Source of the DNA: Ferrovibrio sp965278975 | Lineage (GTDB): Bacteria > Pseudomonadota > Alphaproteobacteria > Ferrovibrionales > Ferrovibrionaceae | Assembly: GCF_965278975.1 (NCBI RefSeq) | Contig: NZ_OZ257126.1 | Coordinates: forward strand, 4,278,001-4,342,000 | Direction: 5' to 3' | DNA: 64,000 nt | Shown here: positions 37,411 through 44,761 of the stretch, in pieces | Layout: the number at the start of each line of letters is the position of its first letter | Numbering within the stretch: position 1 is the stretch's first letter | Notes under the pieces: model-generated | Databases searched by the model: none | Seen by the model: the letters and a program-made list of their open reading frames with translations, nothing else | Told to the model about the DNA's origin: nothing | Made by a program: the position numbers and the translations under genes

Positions 37411-38130
37411 ATGGCAACCGCGTTCAAGACCATCTGGGCGCGTGCCGCCAAGCGCAAGGGCGGCGACAAGGCATTGCAGGCGCTGCTGCCCAAGGCGGCG
37501 GACCAGAAGGCACTCGCCAAGCTGGCCGATGACCGCGTGCTGGCCGAAATGACCAAGCGGGTTTTCTCCGCCGGCTTCGTGTGGCAGGTGATCGACGCGA
37601 AATGGGATGGCTTCGAGGCCGCCTTCCTGGATTTCCAGCCGAAGAAGTTGCTGCACAAGCCCGATGAATTCTGGGAGAAGCTGACCTCGGATACGCGCAT
37701 CGTGCGCAACGGCCAGAAGATCATGACCGTGCGCGCCAATGCGAAATTCGTGCTCGACATCGCCGCCGAACATGGCAGCTTCGGCAAATTCCTCGCCACC
37801 TGGCCGGTCGCCGATCAGGTCGGGCTGATGGAACTGCTAGCCAAGCGCGGCGCACGGCTCGGCGGCAATACCGGGCAATACCTGCTGCGCTTCCTTGGCA
37901 AGGACGGCTTCGTCACCTCCAACGATGTGATCACCTGCCTGCGCGATGCCGGCATCGAACTGAGCCAGACCGCCTCGTCGAAAAAGGACCTGCGCAAGAT
38001 CCAGGATCAGTTCAACGCCTGGGCCAAGGAATCCGGCCTGCCTTACATGCATGTCTCGCGTGTCTGCGCCATGTCTGTCGGACAAAACTACGATACCGAG
38101 ACATTGAAGAAGATGCGCGGCGACGAATAG
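37411..38130 (+). CDS. Tag-like DNA-3-methyladenine glycosylase family protein
   Basis: The 239-residue protein looks like a helix-hairpin-helix glycosylase of the 3-methyladenine I family. FSAGFVWQVIDAKWDGFEAAF parallels the Tag segment that follows the catalytic region, and IVRNGQKIMTVRANAKFVL parallels the Tag IIRHRGKIQAIIGNA region. The zinc-binding N-terminal Cys/His and C-terminal HxxxC of classical Tag are missing, so this is a divergent, probably zinc-free branch. A ribosome-binding site, TGGAGG, lies 6 bp before the ATG at 37411. It follows trpE by 19 bp and may be cotranscribed. Confidence 0.8.
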   Translation: MATAFKTIWARAAKRKGGDKALQALLPKAADQKALAKLADDRVLAEMTKRVFSAGFVWQVIDAKWDGFEAAFLDFQPKKLLHKPDEFWEKLTSDTRIVRNGQKIMTVRANAKFVLDIAAEHGSFGKFLATWPVADQVGLMELLAKRGARLGGNTGQYLLRFLGKDGFVTSNDVITCLRDAGIELSQTASSKKDLRKIQDQFNAWAKESGLPYMHVSRVCAMSVGQNYDTETLKKMRGDE

Positions 38131-38167
38131 GACTGGCGCGGCGGCGGACATCTGCCTAATTTGCCTT

Positions 38168-39076
38168 ATGTCTTCAGAAGCACCAGAAGATGCCGCCCTG
38201 CTCTGGGAGCAGCGCGGCATCGCCGCCCGGGACGCCAAACGCTACGATGAGGCCATGCGTTATTTCCGCGCCGGCCTTGCACTGGCCGACCGCCCGATCT
38301 CCTGGCTCGGCCTCGCGCTTTGCCTTGCCCGCACCGGCCAGCATGACGAAGCCCGCGAATGCTTCGAGAAAGCCCGCGCGCTGGCGCCCAATTCCGGCGT
38401 GATCCGCCATCTGGCGGATGCAGCGGCCGGCGCCAATCCGGCGCGGATGCCAAGCGCCTATATCGCCTGGCTCTACAACACCAACGCCGCCGATTTTGAT
38501 AACGAGATGGCTTCGCTCGCCTATCGCGGCCCAGATATGCTGCGCCAGCTCGTCACCCGCATCTGGCAGCCAGAACAGAAACTGGCTCTGCTCGATCTCG
38601 GCTGCGGCACCGGCTTTTCCGGCCTGCCGTTCAAGCCCTATGCCGCCACCATGGATGGCGTCGACATTGCCCAGCGCATGCTCGACCAGGCGGCTCGCGG
38701 CGGCAACTACACCCGCCTGTTCTGCACCGATGCCCATGTCTTCCTGCAACAAACCGATCAGCAGTATGACGGCATCCTGGCCGCCGAGATGCTGAACTAT
38801 GTCGGCGACCTGACCGAACTTTTCACCCTGATGGCGGCGGCGCTCAAACCCCAGGGGCAGATTTTCGTCACCACCGAACGCGACCTGACGCCACCAGCAG
38901 ACGCGCCGGGCTATCGGCTGGCGCCAAGCGGACGCTATCAGCATGACGAGAACCATATCCCCGTGGTTGCCGCCCAAGCGGGCCTGATGGTGGCAGACCG
39001 GGTAGACGAACCTCTGCGGGTGGAAGCCGGCCAATTGGTGCCAGGCACCGCCTACCGGCTTTGCCACAAAACATGA
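38168..39076 (+). CDS. TPR-repeat SAM-dependent methyltransferase
   Basis: The 302-residue product fuses two or so tetratricopeptide repeats (about residues 8-80, including YDEAMRYFRAGLAL and HDEARECFEKARAL) to a class I methyltransferase domain. SAM motif I is LLDLGCGTGFSG near 140. The acidic residue ending strand 2 is in GVDIAQRML, and motif IV-like AAEMLNYVGDL follows. No membrane segment. TPR-linked methyltransferases of this type are common in Rhodospirillales, but the substrate is unknown; a protein or small-molecule acceptor is possible. Confidence 0.85.
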   Translation: MSSEAPEDAALLWEQRGIAARDAKRYDEAMRYFRAGLALADRPISWLGLALCLARTGQHDEARECFEKARALAPNSGVIRHLADAAAGANPARMPSAYIAWLYNTNAADFDNEMASLAYRGPDMLRQLVTRIWQPEQKLALLDLGCGTGFSGLPFKPYAATMDGVDIAQRMLDQAARGGNYTRLFCTDAHVFLQQTDQQYDGILAAEMLNYVGDLTELFTLMAAALKPQGQIFVTTERDLTPPADAPGYRLAPSGRYQHDENHIPVVAAQAGLMVADRVDEPLRVEAGQLVPGTAYRLCHKT

Positions 39077-39177
39077 TCTGACGCCGCACCAGCGAACCGG
39101 GTTTGTTGCCGCGCAATATTCCCGCTGTCGGAATTTACGCTGGCTTTATCGGCGGTTTACATTAGATAATCAGCATC

Positions 39178-39192
39178 TAGGAAGAATTCCTA
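39178..39192. repeat. Short perfect inverted repeat upstream of the PAS gene
   Basis: TAGGAA and TTCCTA flank GAA, 17-31 bp upstream of the PAS gene start at 39209. The arms are perfect and the motif is AT-rich compared with its surroundings. It may be a small operator or mRNA hairpin near the ribosome-binding site. A possible -10-like GATAAT lies just before it at 39165-39170 without a good -35. Confidence 0.35.
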
Positions 39193-39208
39193 CGGACGGA
39201 CCTCACCC

Positions 39209-39760
39209 ATGCGCTTCGCCGAACATATCGACGAGCCCGATCTGCGCTGGCTCTATCTATACTGGCTGAAGCGCAAGGCCGGGCGTTTCCCGCCGCCGCG
39301 CGACCGCATCGACCCGGTGGATCTGCGGCATCTGCTGCCCAGCCTTTTCGTCATTGAAGTGGATCACGAGCAGGAGCGTTTCCGCTACCGGCTGGCCGGC
39401 AGCGATGTGGAAAGCCTGGTGCTGACCAAACTGCATGGCCGCTGGCTGGATGAAGCCGTGATCAGCCCGTTGCGCGAATTCTTCGATGAAAGCTTCTGCA
39501 TCTCCGCCTTCCAGCGCAAGGTGCATTTCCGCCGCAACACGCTGCATCTGGCAGGCCGGCCCTATATCCGCTACGCCCGCATCCTGCTGCCGCTGTCCAA
39601 TGACGGTGAGAAGATCGACCACCTGCTTGGCTGCATCAAGATCGACCAGCGTTTCTCGCGCGGCAATCCCACTGCCGTATCGGAAAGTGAAATCACCATC
39701 GCCGATATCGCCACCTTTGAACTCGACGCCTATGACGACGGCGTGATCGCGCCGAAGTAA
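39209..39760 (+). CDS. PAS-domain protein of the alphaproteobacterial PAS_5 type
   Basis: This 183-residue single-domain protein has the typical layout. An N-terminal helix region ends in LRWLYLYWLKRKAGRFPP, then DRIDPVDLRHLLPSLFVIEV, a PAS-like core with FRYRLAGSDVE, and a late LLPLSNDGEKIDHLLG. I judge it a member of the PF07310-type family by this pattern. No output domain is attached, so it may sense a ligand or act with a partner. It is convergent with the deacetylase gene (3-bp gap). Confidence 0.85.
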   Translation: MRFAEHIDEPDLRWLYLYWLKRKAGRFPPPRDRIDPVDLRHLLPSLFVIEVDHEQERFRYRLAGSDVESLVLTKLHGRWLDEAVISPLREFFDESFCISAFQRKVHFRRNTLHLAGRPYIRYARILLPLSNDGEKIDHLLGCIKIDQRFSRGNPTAVSESEITIADIATFELDAYDDGVIAPK

Positions 39761-39763
39761 GGT

Positions 39764-41188
39764 TCAGTTCGAGGCAATGCGCTCCGGGTTGCGGTTGCGC
39801 AACACGGTGGTCACCGGCACCAGGCTGAAGCCGCGCGCCTTGGCATCCTTTACCCAGCGTTCCAGCGCATCCAGCGTCGCGCCATGCGGATGGCCGATAC
39901 CGATGGCATCGCCGTTGGCACGCGCGATACGTTCCAGCGCGGCAAGCTGTGCGGCAACGCCACCCGACTGGCGTTCGTCATCCAGGAACAGGTCGCGTCC
40001 GGTAGCGGCAAGACTGCGCTTATGCGCCAGCGGCAGGCCGGTGGAATTCGGCCCCGTATGGCTGTCGAGCCAGAAGCGGCCACGGCGCTGCAATTCCTCC
40101 AGCACGATAGCCATGCCACGCGGATCGGCGGTGAAGCGGCTGCCCATGTGATTGTTGACACCGGCATAATCGTCGAAGCGGTCAAGCGCCCAGTTCAGCC
40201 GGCGGCGCAGTTCGCCCTCTTCCATGCCGACATAGAGCGCGTTCGGGCCGGGATCGTTGCGCTTGGCATCCAGCGGCTCCATCGGCAGGTGCAGCATCAC
40301 CTCATGGCCCTTGGCGCGGGCCGAGGCGCTCTGCTCCGAGAGTTCGTTGGCATAGCTCATATAGGACAGCGTCAGCGGACCCGGGATATTCACCGCGCGG
40401 GCCGAATTGCGCCGATCAAGGCCCATATCGTCGATGACGATGGCGATATAGGGCGGCTTGGCATCCAGTGGCGCCGGCACGGCAAGCTGGCGCCAGCGCT
40501 CGGTGCCAGGCAGTGGCGCGGCATGGTTGGCCGGCGGCACGAAACTTTGCGGCGGCACCGGCAGGGCTGCCGGCTTGGCCGCTTTGGCAGCAGCGGCAGG
40601 CGGCGCGGACGGCAAGGCGGCGACCTGCTGCGGTGCGGCTAGTTGTGGCGCCACGTCTGCCGGCTTCGGCAGTTCGGCCTGCCCCAGAGCCGGCACTGGC
40701 ACTGGAACAGCCTGCTGCACTGACTCAGGAGCGGTCCCAATGGCAGGCATCGGCAATACTGGCGGCGGAGGCGGCGCCAGGGCCGGCCGTTCCTCGTTCT
40801 CCGACGGCAAACCGCGCGGGTTCCAGCCAGCCGGCAGATGCAGGGTAGCCTCGGCGGTGCGGTTCTCGGGCAGCGCGACCTGCGGTTTGGCTATGGCCTG
40901 CGGCACCACACTGACCATGCGCGGGGCCTGGTTCTGCACCGGCATCACCGGGCCGCCCAGCATGGTACCAAGCACCACACCACCGCCCAGCAGCAGGAAG
41001 GCGCCGCCCCATAGCGACCAATGCGCCAGCGCGGCAAACCGCGCCGGCTTCGCCGCCGCCGTTGCGCTATTCCCCAGCGGCGCACCGGGCGCGACCCGCG
41101 CCATGGTGGCGCCATAAGCATTGGCAACATGGGCGGGTGAGCCGCCACGCGGCTGATCCTGGCGGCGCAGCCGCAGACCATCACTCAT
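39764..41188 (-). CDS. Divergent polysaccharide deacetylase family protein
   Basis: The 474-residue protein has a cytoplasmic N-terminal stretch and one membrane helix (about 62-82, WGGAFLLLGGGVVLGTMLGG). A Pro/Ala-rich periplasmic linker extends to about 235, followed by a C-terminal domain of the divergent polysaccharide deacetylase 2 family. That domain shows IAIVIDDMGLDRRNSARA (metal-type Asp-Asp), NNHMGSRFT and GIGHPHGATLDAL. It probably acts on envelope glycans or peptidoglycan-associated sugar. It lies downstream of the chemotaxis receptor gene on the same strand, 133 bp apart. Confidence 0.9.
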   Translation of the reverse strand: MSDGLRLRRQDQPRGGSPAHVANAYGATMARVAPGAPLGNSATAAAKPARFAALAHWSLWGGAFLLLGGGVVLGTMLGGPVMPVQNQAPRMVSVVPQAIAKPQVALPENRTAEATLHLPAGWNPRGLPSENEERPALAPPPPPVLPMPAIGTAPESVQQAVPVPVPALGQAELPKPADVAPQLAAPQQVAALPSAPPAAAAKAAKPAALPVPPQSFVPPANHAAPLPGTERWRQLAVPAPLDAKPPYIAIVIDDMGLDRRNSARAVNIPGPLTLSYMSYANELSEQSASARAKGHEVMLHLPMEPLDAKRNDPGPNALYVGMEEGELRRRLNWALDRFDDYAGVNNHMGSRFTADPRGMAIVLEELQRRGRFWLDSHTGPNSTGLPLAHKRSLAATGRDLFLDDERQSGGVAAQLAALERIARANGDAIGIGHPHGATLDALERWVKDAKARGFSLVPVTTVLRNRNPERIASN

Positions 41189-41321
41189 TGCCGCCCCCAG
41201 ACTTTGTCACCCATGTCCAGCCACATACCGCATCTCCGATTCGGCAGCCCGATTCGCTGCTTTGTTCGCAGAATGCCCTCAAAAGCTGAGCAAGAAGTTA
41301 ACAAAGTCCTGCAAACCGCCC

Positions 41322-43616
41322 TCAGGCGGCGGATTGCACAGCACCGGTCTTGAAGAAGGCCACCAGTTCCGCCAGCCCCTTCGCCTGATCCGCCATCGAC
41401 TGCGCCGAAGCCGTGGTCTCCTCCACCAGGGCACCGTTGCGCTGGGTCATCTCATCCATCTCGGCTACCGACTGGTTCACATCGTCGAGGCCAGAGGCCT
41501 GCTCCTGGCTGCCGATGGCGATTTCCTCGATGATGCCGGCAACGCGCTTCACGGCATCAACGATGGCCTCCAGGCTGGTGCCGGCCTGGCGTACCAGCTT
41601 GGCGCCCTCGCGCACTTGGCCGTTGGATTCCGAAATCAGTGCCTTGATCTCCCGCGAGGCTTCCGCCGAACGCTGGGCCAGGTTGCGCACTTCCTGCGCG
41701 ACGACGGCAAAGCCCTTGCCGGCTTCGCCGGCACGCGCGGCTTCCACGGAGGCATTGAGCGCCAGCAGGTTGGTCTGGAAGGCGATCTCGTCGATCAAGC
41801 CGACGATATCGACGATCTTCTGGCTGGAGCCTTCAATGCGGCCCATCGCCGTCACCACCTCGCCGACCACGCGGCCGCCGCCTTCCGCCGTATCGCGAGC
41901 CGCCACCGCAAACTGGCTGGCCTGGCGTGCATTATCGGCATTATGCCGCACGGTCGCGGTGATCTCCTCCATCGTCGCCGCCGTGCGCTGCAGGCTGGCG
42001 GCCTGGGCTTCCGTGCGCTGCGCCAGATCATGGCTGCCGGCGGAAATCTCGGCCGAGGCATCGCGCACCAGGCCGGCGGATTGCCCGAGCCGGCCGGCGA
42101 ATTCGGCCAGCCGCTCGGCCAGCGTATTGGCATCCACCGCCAGACGCTCGAACACACCGCGATAGCCGCCATTGATGCGGTGATTGAGGTTGCCCTGCGC
42201 CAGCGCGCCCAGCATGCCGCCGAGATCGCCAAGCGCGCGTTCCACCGTGCCAAGCAGGCCGTTGACGCCAATGCCGAGCGTGCGCATCACGCCTTGCAGG
42301 GCATCGGCATCGATGCGGCGGCTCAAGTCGCCGTCATTCGCCGCCGAAACGATCTGGCCGATGGCCTGCTCCAGCAGGGCCTCCTGTTCCTGGCGCTCGC
42401 GCTCGAAGGCAACACGGCTTTCCTCCACTTCGCGCTGCAGGCGTTCATTCTCCTGGCCCGCAGTCTTGAATACATCGACGGCACGCGCCATGTCGCCGAT
42501 TTCATCGCGCCGCGTGGTGTCGGCCAGCGTCACCGACCAGTCGCGATCTGCCAGCCGGCGCATCGCATCGGTGAGGCGGCCAATTGGTGCTGAAACCTGC
42601 GGCCCGACGAAGAAACCGCCAATCGCACCCGCCGCGATCAGGCTGATCAGCGCCAGCACGCCCAGCACCACCAGCACCATGCGGCCCTGGGTGGTAGCGG
42701 AAGCGGCGGCAGCATCGGCACGCTGGGAAGCGGCACCCACCACCACTTCGATCTTCTCGGCAAGCTGGGCTGCGCCATCACGCGCCTGCTTCAAGGCCAC
42801 ACCGGCAGTCATTCCCGTGCGCAATTCGCCACGACGCAGCTGGAACAGACTGTCGCTGGAAGAACCATAGGCCTGCAGATTGCCGGCTGCCGTGCGAATA
42901 GCTGAAACATCCATCTGCTGCCCGGCCAATTCCAGATCCTGCAGGATGATGTTGTTCAGCGTGGCGAACTCGCCCTGCAGCTTGGTCAGGTCGTCATTGC
43001 TTGGTGCCTGGGCGGCAACGCTCAGCACGCCAATCATCTGGTTGACCGCTGCGGCGGTTTCCATCAGCGCACGGGCCGCACGGACCATGCTGCCACCGGC
43101 ACCACGCCCGATATCGTCGATGGCCTTGTCGGTCAGCGGCTTCACCAGCGCCTGGAAGTCCGCGAAATCAGCGGCGAGCTTGCCTGATTTCTCCTGCCGT
43201 TGGGCAATCCAGTCGAGCCGCGCCGTCACCGACCGGTTGATCTGCGCGATACGGCCCTGCAGGAATTCCACCGCCTTGCCGATCTCTTCAAGCTGCGCCG
43301 GTTCGGCGCCGCTCAGCTTGATCACCTCCAGGGTCTGCGCCAGGCGTTTCTGCAAACCTTCGAGTTCGCCAAGGACACGGACGCGTTCGGCATCATCAGC
43401 CGCCGCCGCCAGGGCCGGCGCGGCCGAGGTGAGTTCCGCACTCAAGGTCTTCATGCTCAGCGCCGCCACCACATCTGGCAGGCTTTCGCCGGTGATGCCG
43501 GCATAAGTCTCCTGCACCCGGCTGAAGAACAGGGCGGCCACACCATTGGAGAGCAAGGTGATCGCCGCCAGCACGGCAATGGCAATATTCAACTTCTGTC
43601 GGATACCGAGTCCCAT
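41322..43616 (-). CDS. Methyl-accepting chemotaxis protein
   Basis: This is a 764-residue membrane chemoreceptor. The first membrane helix spans about residues 9-30. A large periplasmic helical sensor domain extends to about 310, and a second helix spans about 312-335. A HAMP domain with GRLTDAMRRLADRD and a second HAMP-like segment with LAQGNLNHRI precede the signalling domain. The hairpin tip DEIAFQTNLLALNASVEAARAGE is intact in two overlapping conserved parts. The C-terminus FKTGAVQSAA has no CheR-tethering pentapeptide. No che genes are nearby. Confidence 0.95.
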   Translation of the reverse strand: MGLGIRQKLNIAIAVLAAITLLSNGVAALFFSRVQETYAGITGESLPDVVAALSMKTLSAELTSAAPALAAAADDAERVRVLGELEGLQKRLAQTLEVIKLSGAEPAQLEEIGKAVEFLQGRIAQINRSVTARLDWIAQRQEKSGKLAADFADFQALVKPLTDKAIDDIGRGAGGSMVRAARALMETAAAVNQMIGVLSVAAQAPSNDDLTKLQGEFATLNNIILQDLELAGQQMDVSAIRTAAGNLQAYGSSSDSLFQLRRGELRTGMTAGVALKQARDGAAQLAEKIEVVVGAASQRADAAAASATTQGRMVLVVLGVLALISLIAAGAIGGFFVGPQVSAPIGRLTDAMRRLADRDWSVTLADTTRRDEIGDMARAVDVFKTAGQENERLQREVEESRVAFERERQEQEALLEQAIGQIVSAANDGDLSRRIDADALQGVMRTLGIGVNGLLGTVERALGDLGGMLGALAQGNLNHRINGGYRGVFERLAVDANTLAERLAEFAGRLGQSAGLVRDASAEISAGSHDLAQRTEAQAASLQRTAATMEEITATVRHNADNARQASQFAVAARDTAEGGGRVVGEVVTAMGRIEGSSQKIVDIVGLIDEIAFQTNLLALNASVEAARAGEAGKGFAVVAQEVRNLAQRSAEASREIKALISESNGQVREGAKLVRQAGTSLEAIVDAVKRVAGIIEEIAIGSQEQASGLDDVNQSVAEMDEMTQRNGALVEETTASAQSMADQAKGLAELVAFFKTGAVQSAA

Positions 43617-43933
43617 GGCACTCCCCCTCCATTACAGCAGCAACGGCTTATCCGGCCCTTGTTCTGGCATGACAGGGCCTTTGACCAAGGTATAAGGGAG
43701 GCAATTGCCCGCTGCCAGCGACAGCCTCATGAAGAATACATATATCTAGGGTCGGCAACGCCACTCCTCCGCAACCTGTGGAGCCTGTGGAAAAAAGCCC
43801 TTGACCATCAGGCAGAACCAATTTAGAACATCGGTCGGGTTTCAATTTCGTTCCAAATCAGTGCTCCCAATCTTCTGGTTTCCCAGGCCGGAAAAGCACC
43901 GAGGCGGAACATTCAGGGCAAGGGAGAAAGCGG
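43617..43933. other. Divergent intergenic region between the chemoreceptor gene and lexA
   Basis: This 317-bp gap is the longest without a gene. It holds the lexA promoter and SOS box (43801-43829). A tandem pair of 9-mers, CCTGTGGAG (43775-43783) and CCTGTGGAA (43784-43792), lies just upstream. A Shine-Dalgarno-like GGGAGAAAG precedes lexA. It should also carry the chemoreceptor promoter on the other strand, which I could not place. I see no small ORF with convincing coding signs. Confidence 0.6.
43801..43829 (+). promoter_or_regulatory. lexA promoter with embedded SOS box
   Basis: A -35-like TTGACC (43801-43806) is followed 17 bases later by a -10-like TAGAAC (43824-43829). The perfect alphaproteobacterial LexA box GAAC-N7-GAAC occupies 43815-43829, overlapping the spacer and -10. 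LexA bound there would block its own promoter, the expected autoregulation. The transcript would have a leader of about 100 nt. A weaker GTTC-N7-GTGC half-match lies at about 43850. Confidence 0.8.
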
Positions 43934-44683
43934 ATGCTCACCCGCAAGCAACATGACCTGCTGATGTTCATTCACGAACGGCTGGAGACCTCTGGCGTCT
44001 CGCCTTCCTTCGAGGAAATGAAGGAAGCGATGAAGCTGAAGTCGAAGTCGGGCATCCACCGCCTGGTCACCGGGCTGGAGGAACGCGGCTTCCTGCGCCG
44101 CCTGGCGCATCGCGCCCGTGCGCTCGAAGTGCTGCGCCTGCCGGATTCGGCAGTGCCGCTGCGGGGTGGTACCGGCGCTGCTGTGGCCACCGCCTCCCGC
44201 GCCGCCCCGGCCCGCAACCGCCTGATGCCGCGCGGCACCGGCGACATGATGCAGCCGATGCAGGGTACCCCCGTCACGGTGAGCCCGTTCAATGCGCGCG
44301 ACATCGTCACCCTGCCACTCTATGGCCGCATCGCCGCCGGTACCCCGATCGAAGCGCTGCGCGATCTCTCGACCCAGATCGACGTACCCATCGGCCTGCT
44401 CGGCAATGGCGACCATTACGCACTGGAAGTGGCCGGTGACTCGATGGTGGATGCCGGCATCCTGGATGGCGACACCGTGGTGATCCAGCGCAGCGACAAT
44501 GCCGAGAATGGCACCATCGTGGTTGCGCTGGTGGATGAACAGGAAGTGACCCTGAAGCGCCTGCGCCGCAAGGGCAACTCGGTGGCACTGGAAGCCGCCA
44601 ACACCGCCTATGAAACCCGCATCTTCGGCCCCGACAGGGTCAAGGTGCAGGGCCGCCTGGTCGGCCTGCTGCGCCGCTACTAA
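43934..44683 (+). CDS. lexA: SOS repressor LexA
   Basis: LexA represses DNA-damage genes and cleaves itself when RecA is activated. The 249-residue protein has the N-terminal winged HTH (LTRKQHDLLMFI to about 65). A long Ala/Pro/Gly linker leads to the S24 peptidase domain, with cleavage site Ala135-Gly136, nucleophile Ser170 in GDSM and general-base Lys208. It is longer than E. coli LexA (202) because of the linker, as in other alphaproteobacteria. An SOS box lies about 105 bp upstream and a strong terminator downstream. Confidence 0.97.
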   Translation: MLTRKQHDLLMFIHERLETSGVSPSFEEMKEAMKLKSKSGIHRLVTGLEERGFLRRLAHRARALEVLRLPDSAVPLRGGTGAAVATASRAAPARNRLMPRGTGDMMQPMQGTPVTVSPFNARDIVTLPLYGRIAAGTPIEALRDLSTQIDVPIGLLGNGDHYALEVAGDSMVDAGILDGDTVVIQRSDNAENGTIVVALVDEQEVTLKRLRRKGNSVALEAANTAYETRIFGPDRVKVQGRLVGLLRRY

Positions 44684-44709
44684 GCAGCACAGCGCAATCT
44701 TTCAGCGAA

Positions 44710-44739
44710 GGGCGCCGGCAACAACGGCGCCCTTTTTTT
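44710..44739 (+). terminator. Rho-independent terminator of lexA
   Basis: A GGGCGCCG stem (44710-44717) pairs perfectly with CGGCGCCC (44725-44732) around a 7-base loop and is followed by seven Ts (44733-44739). It starts 27 bp after the lexA stop and 23 bp before the convergent comEC stop. This is the clearest intrinsic terminator in the window. Confidence 0.93.
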
Positions 44740-44761
44740 GTCTTCACGCTTCGCGGTTCTT

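Noticed and set aside
43775..43792. Tandem CCTGTGGA repeat upstream of lexA as DnaA boxes
   Set aside because: The two 9-mers match the DnaA box TGTGGATAA only in part, and there is no origin context.
43850..43865. Second SOS box downstream of the lexA promoter
   Set aside because: GTTC-N7-GTGC has one mismatch in the second half-site; without binding data I do not count it.
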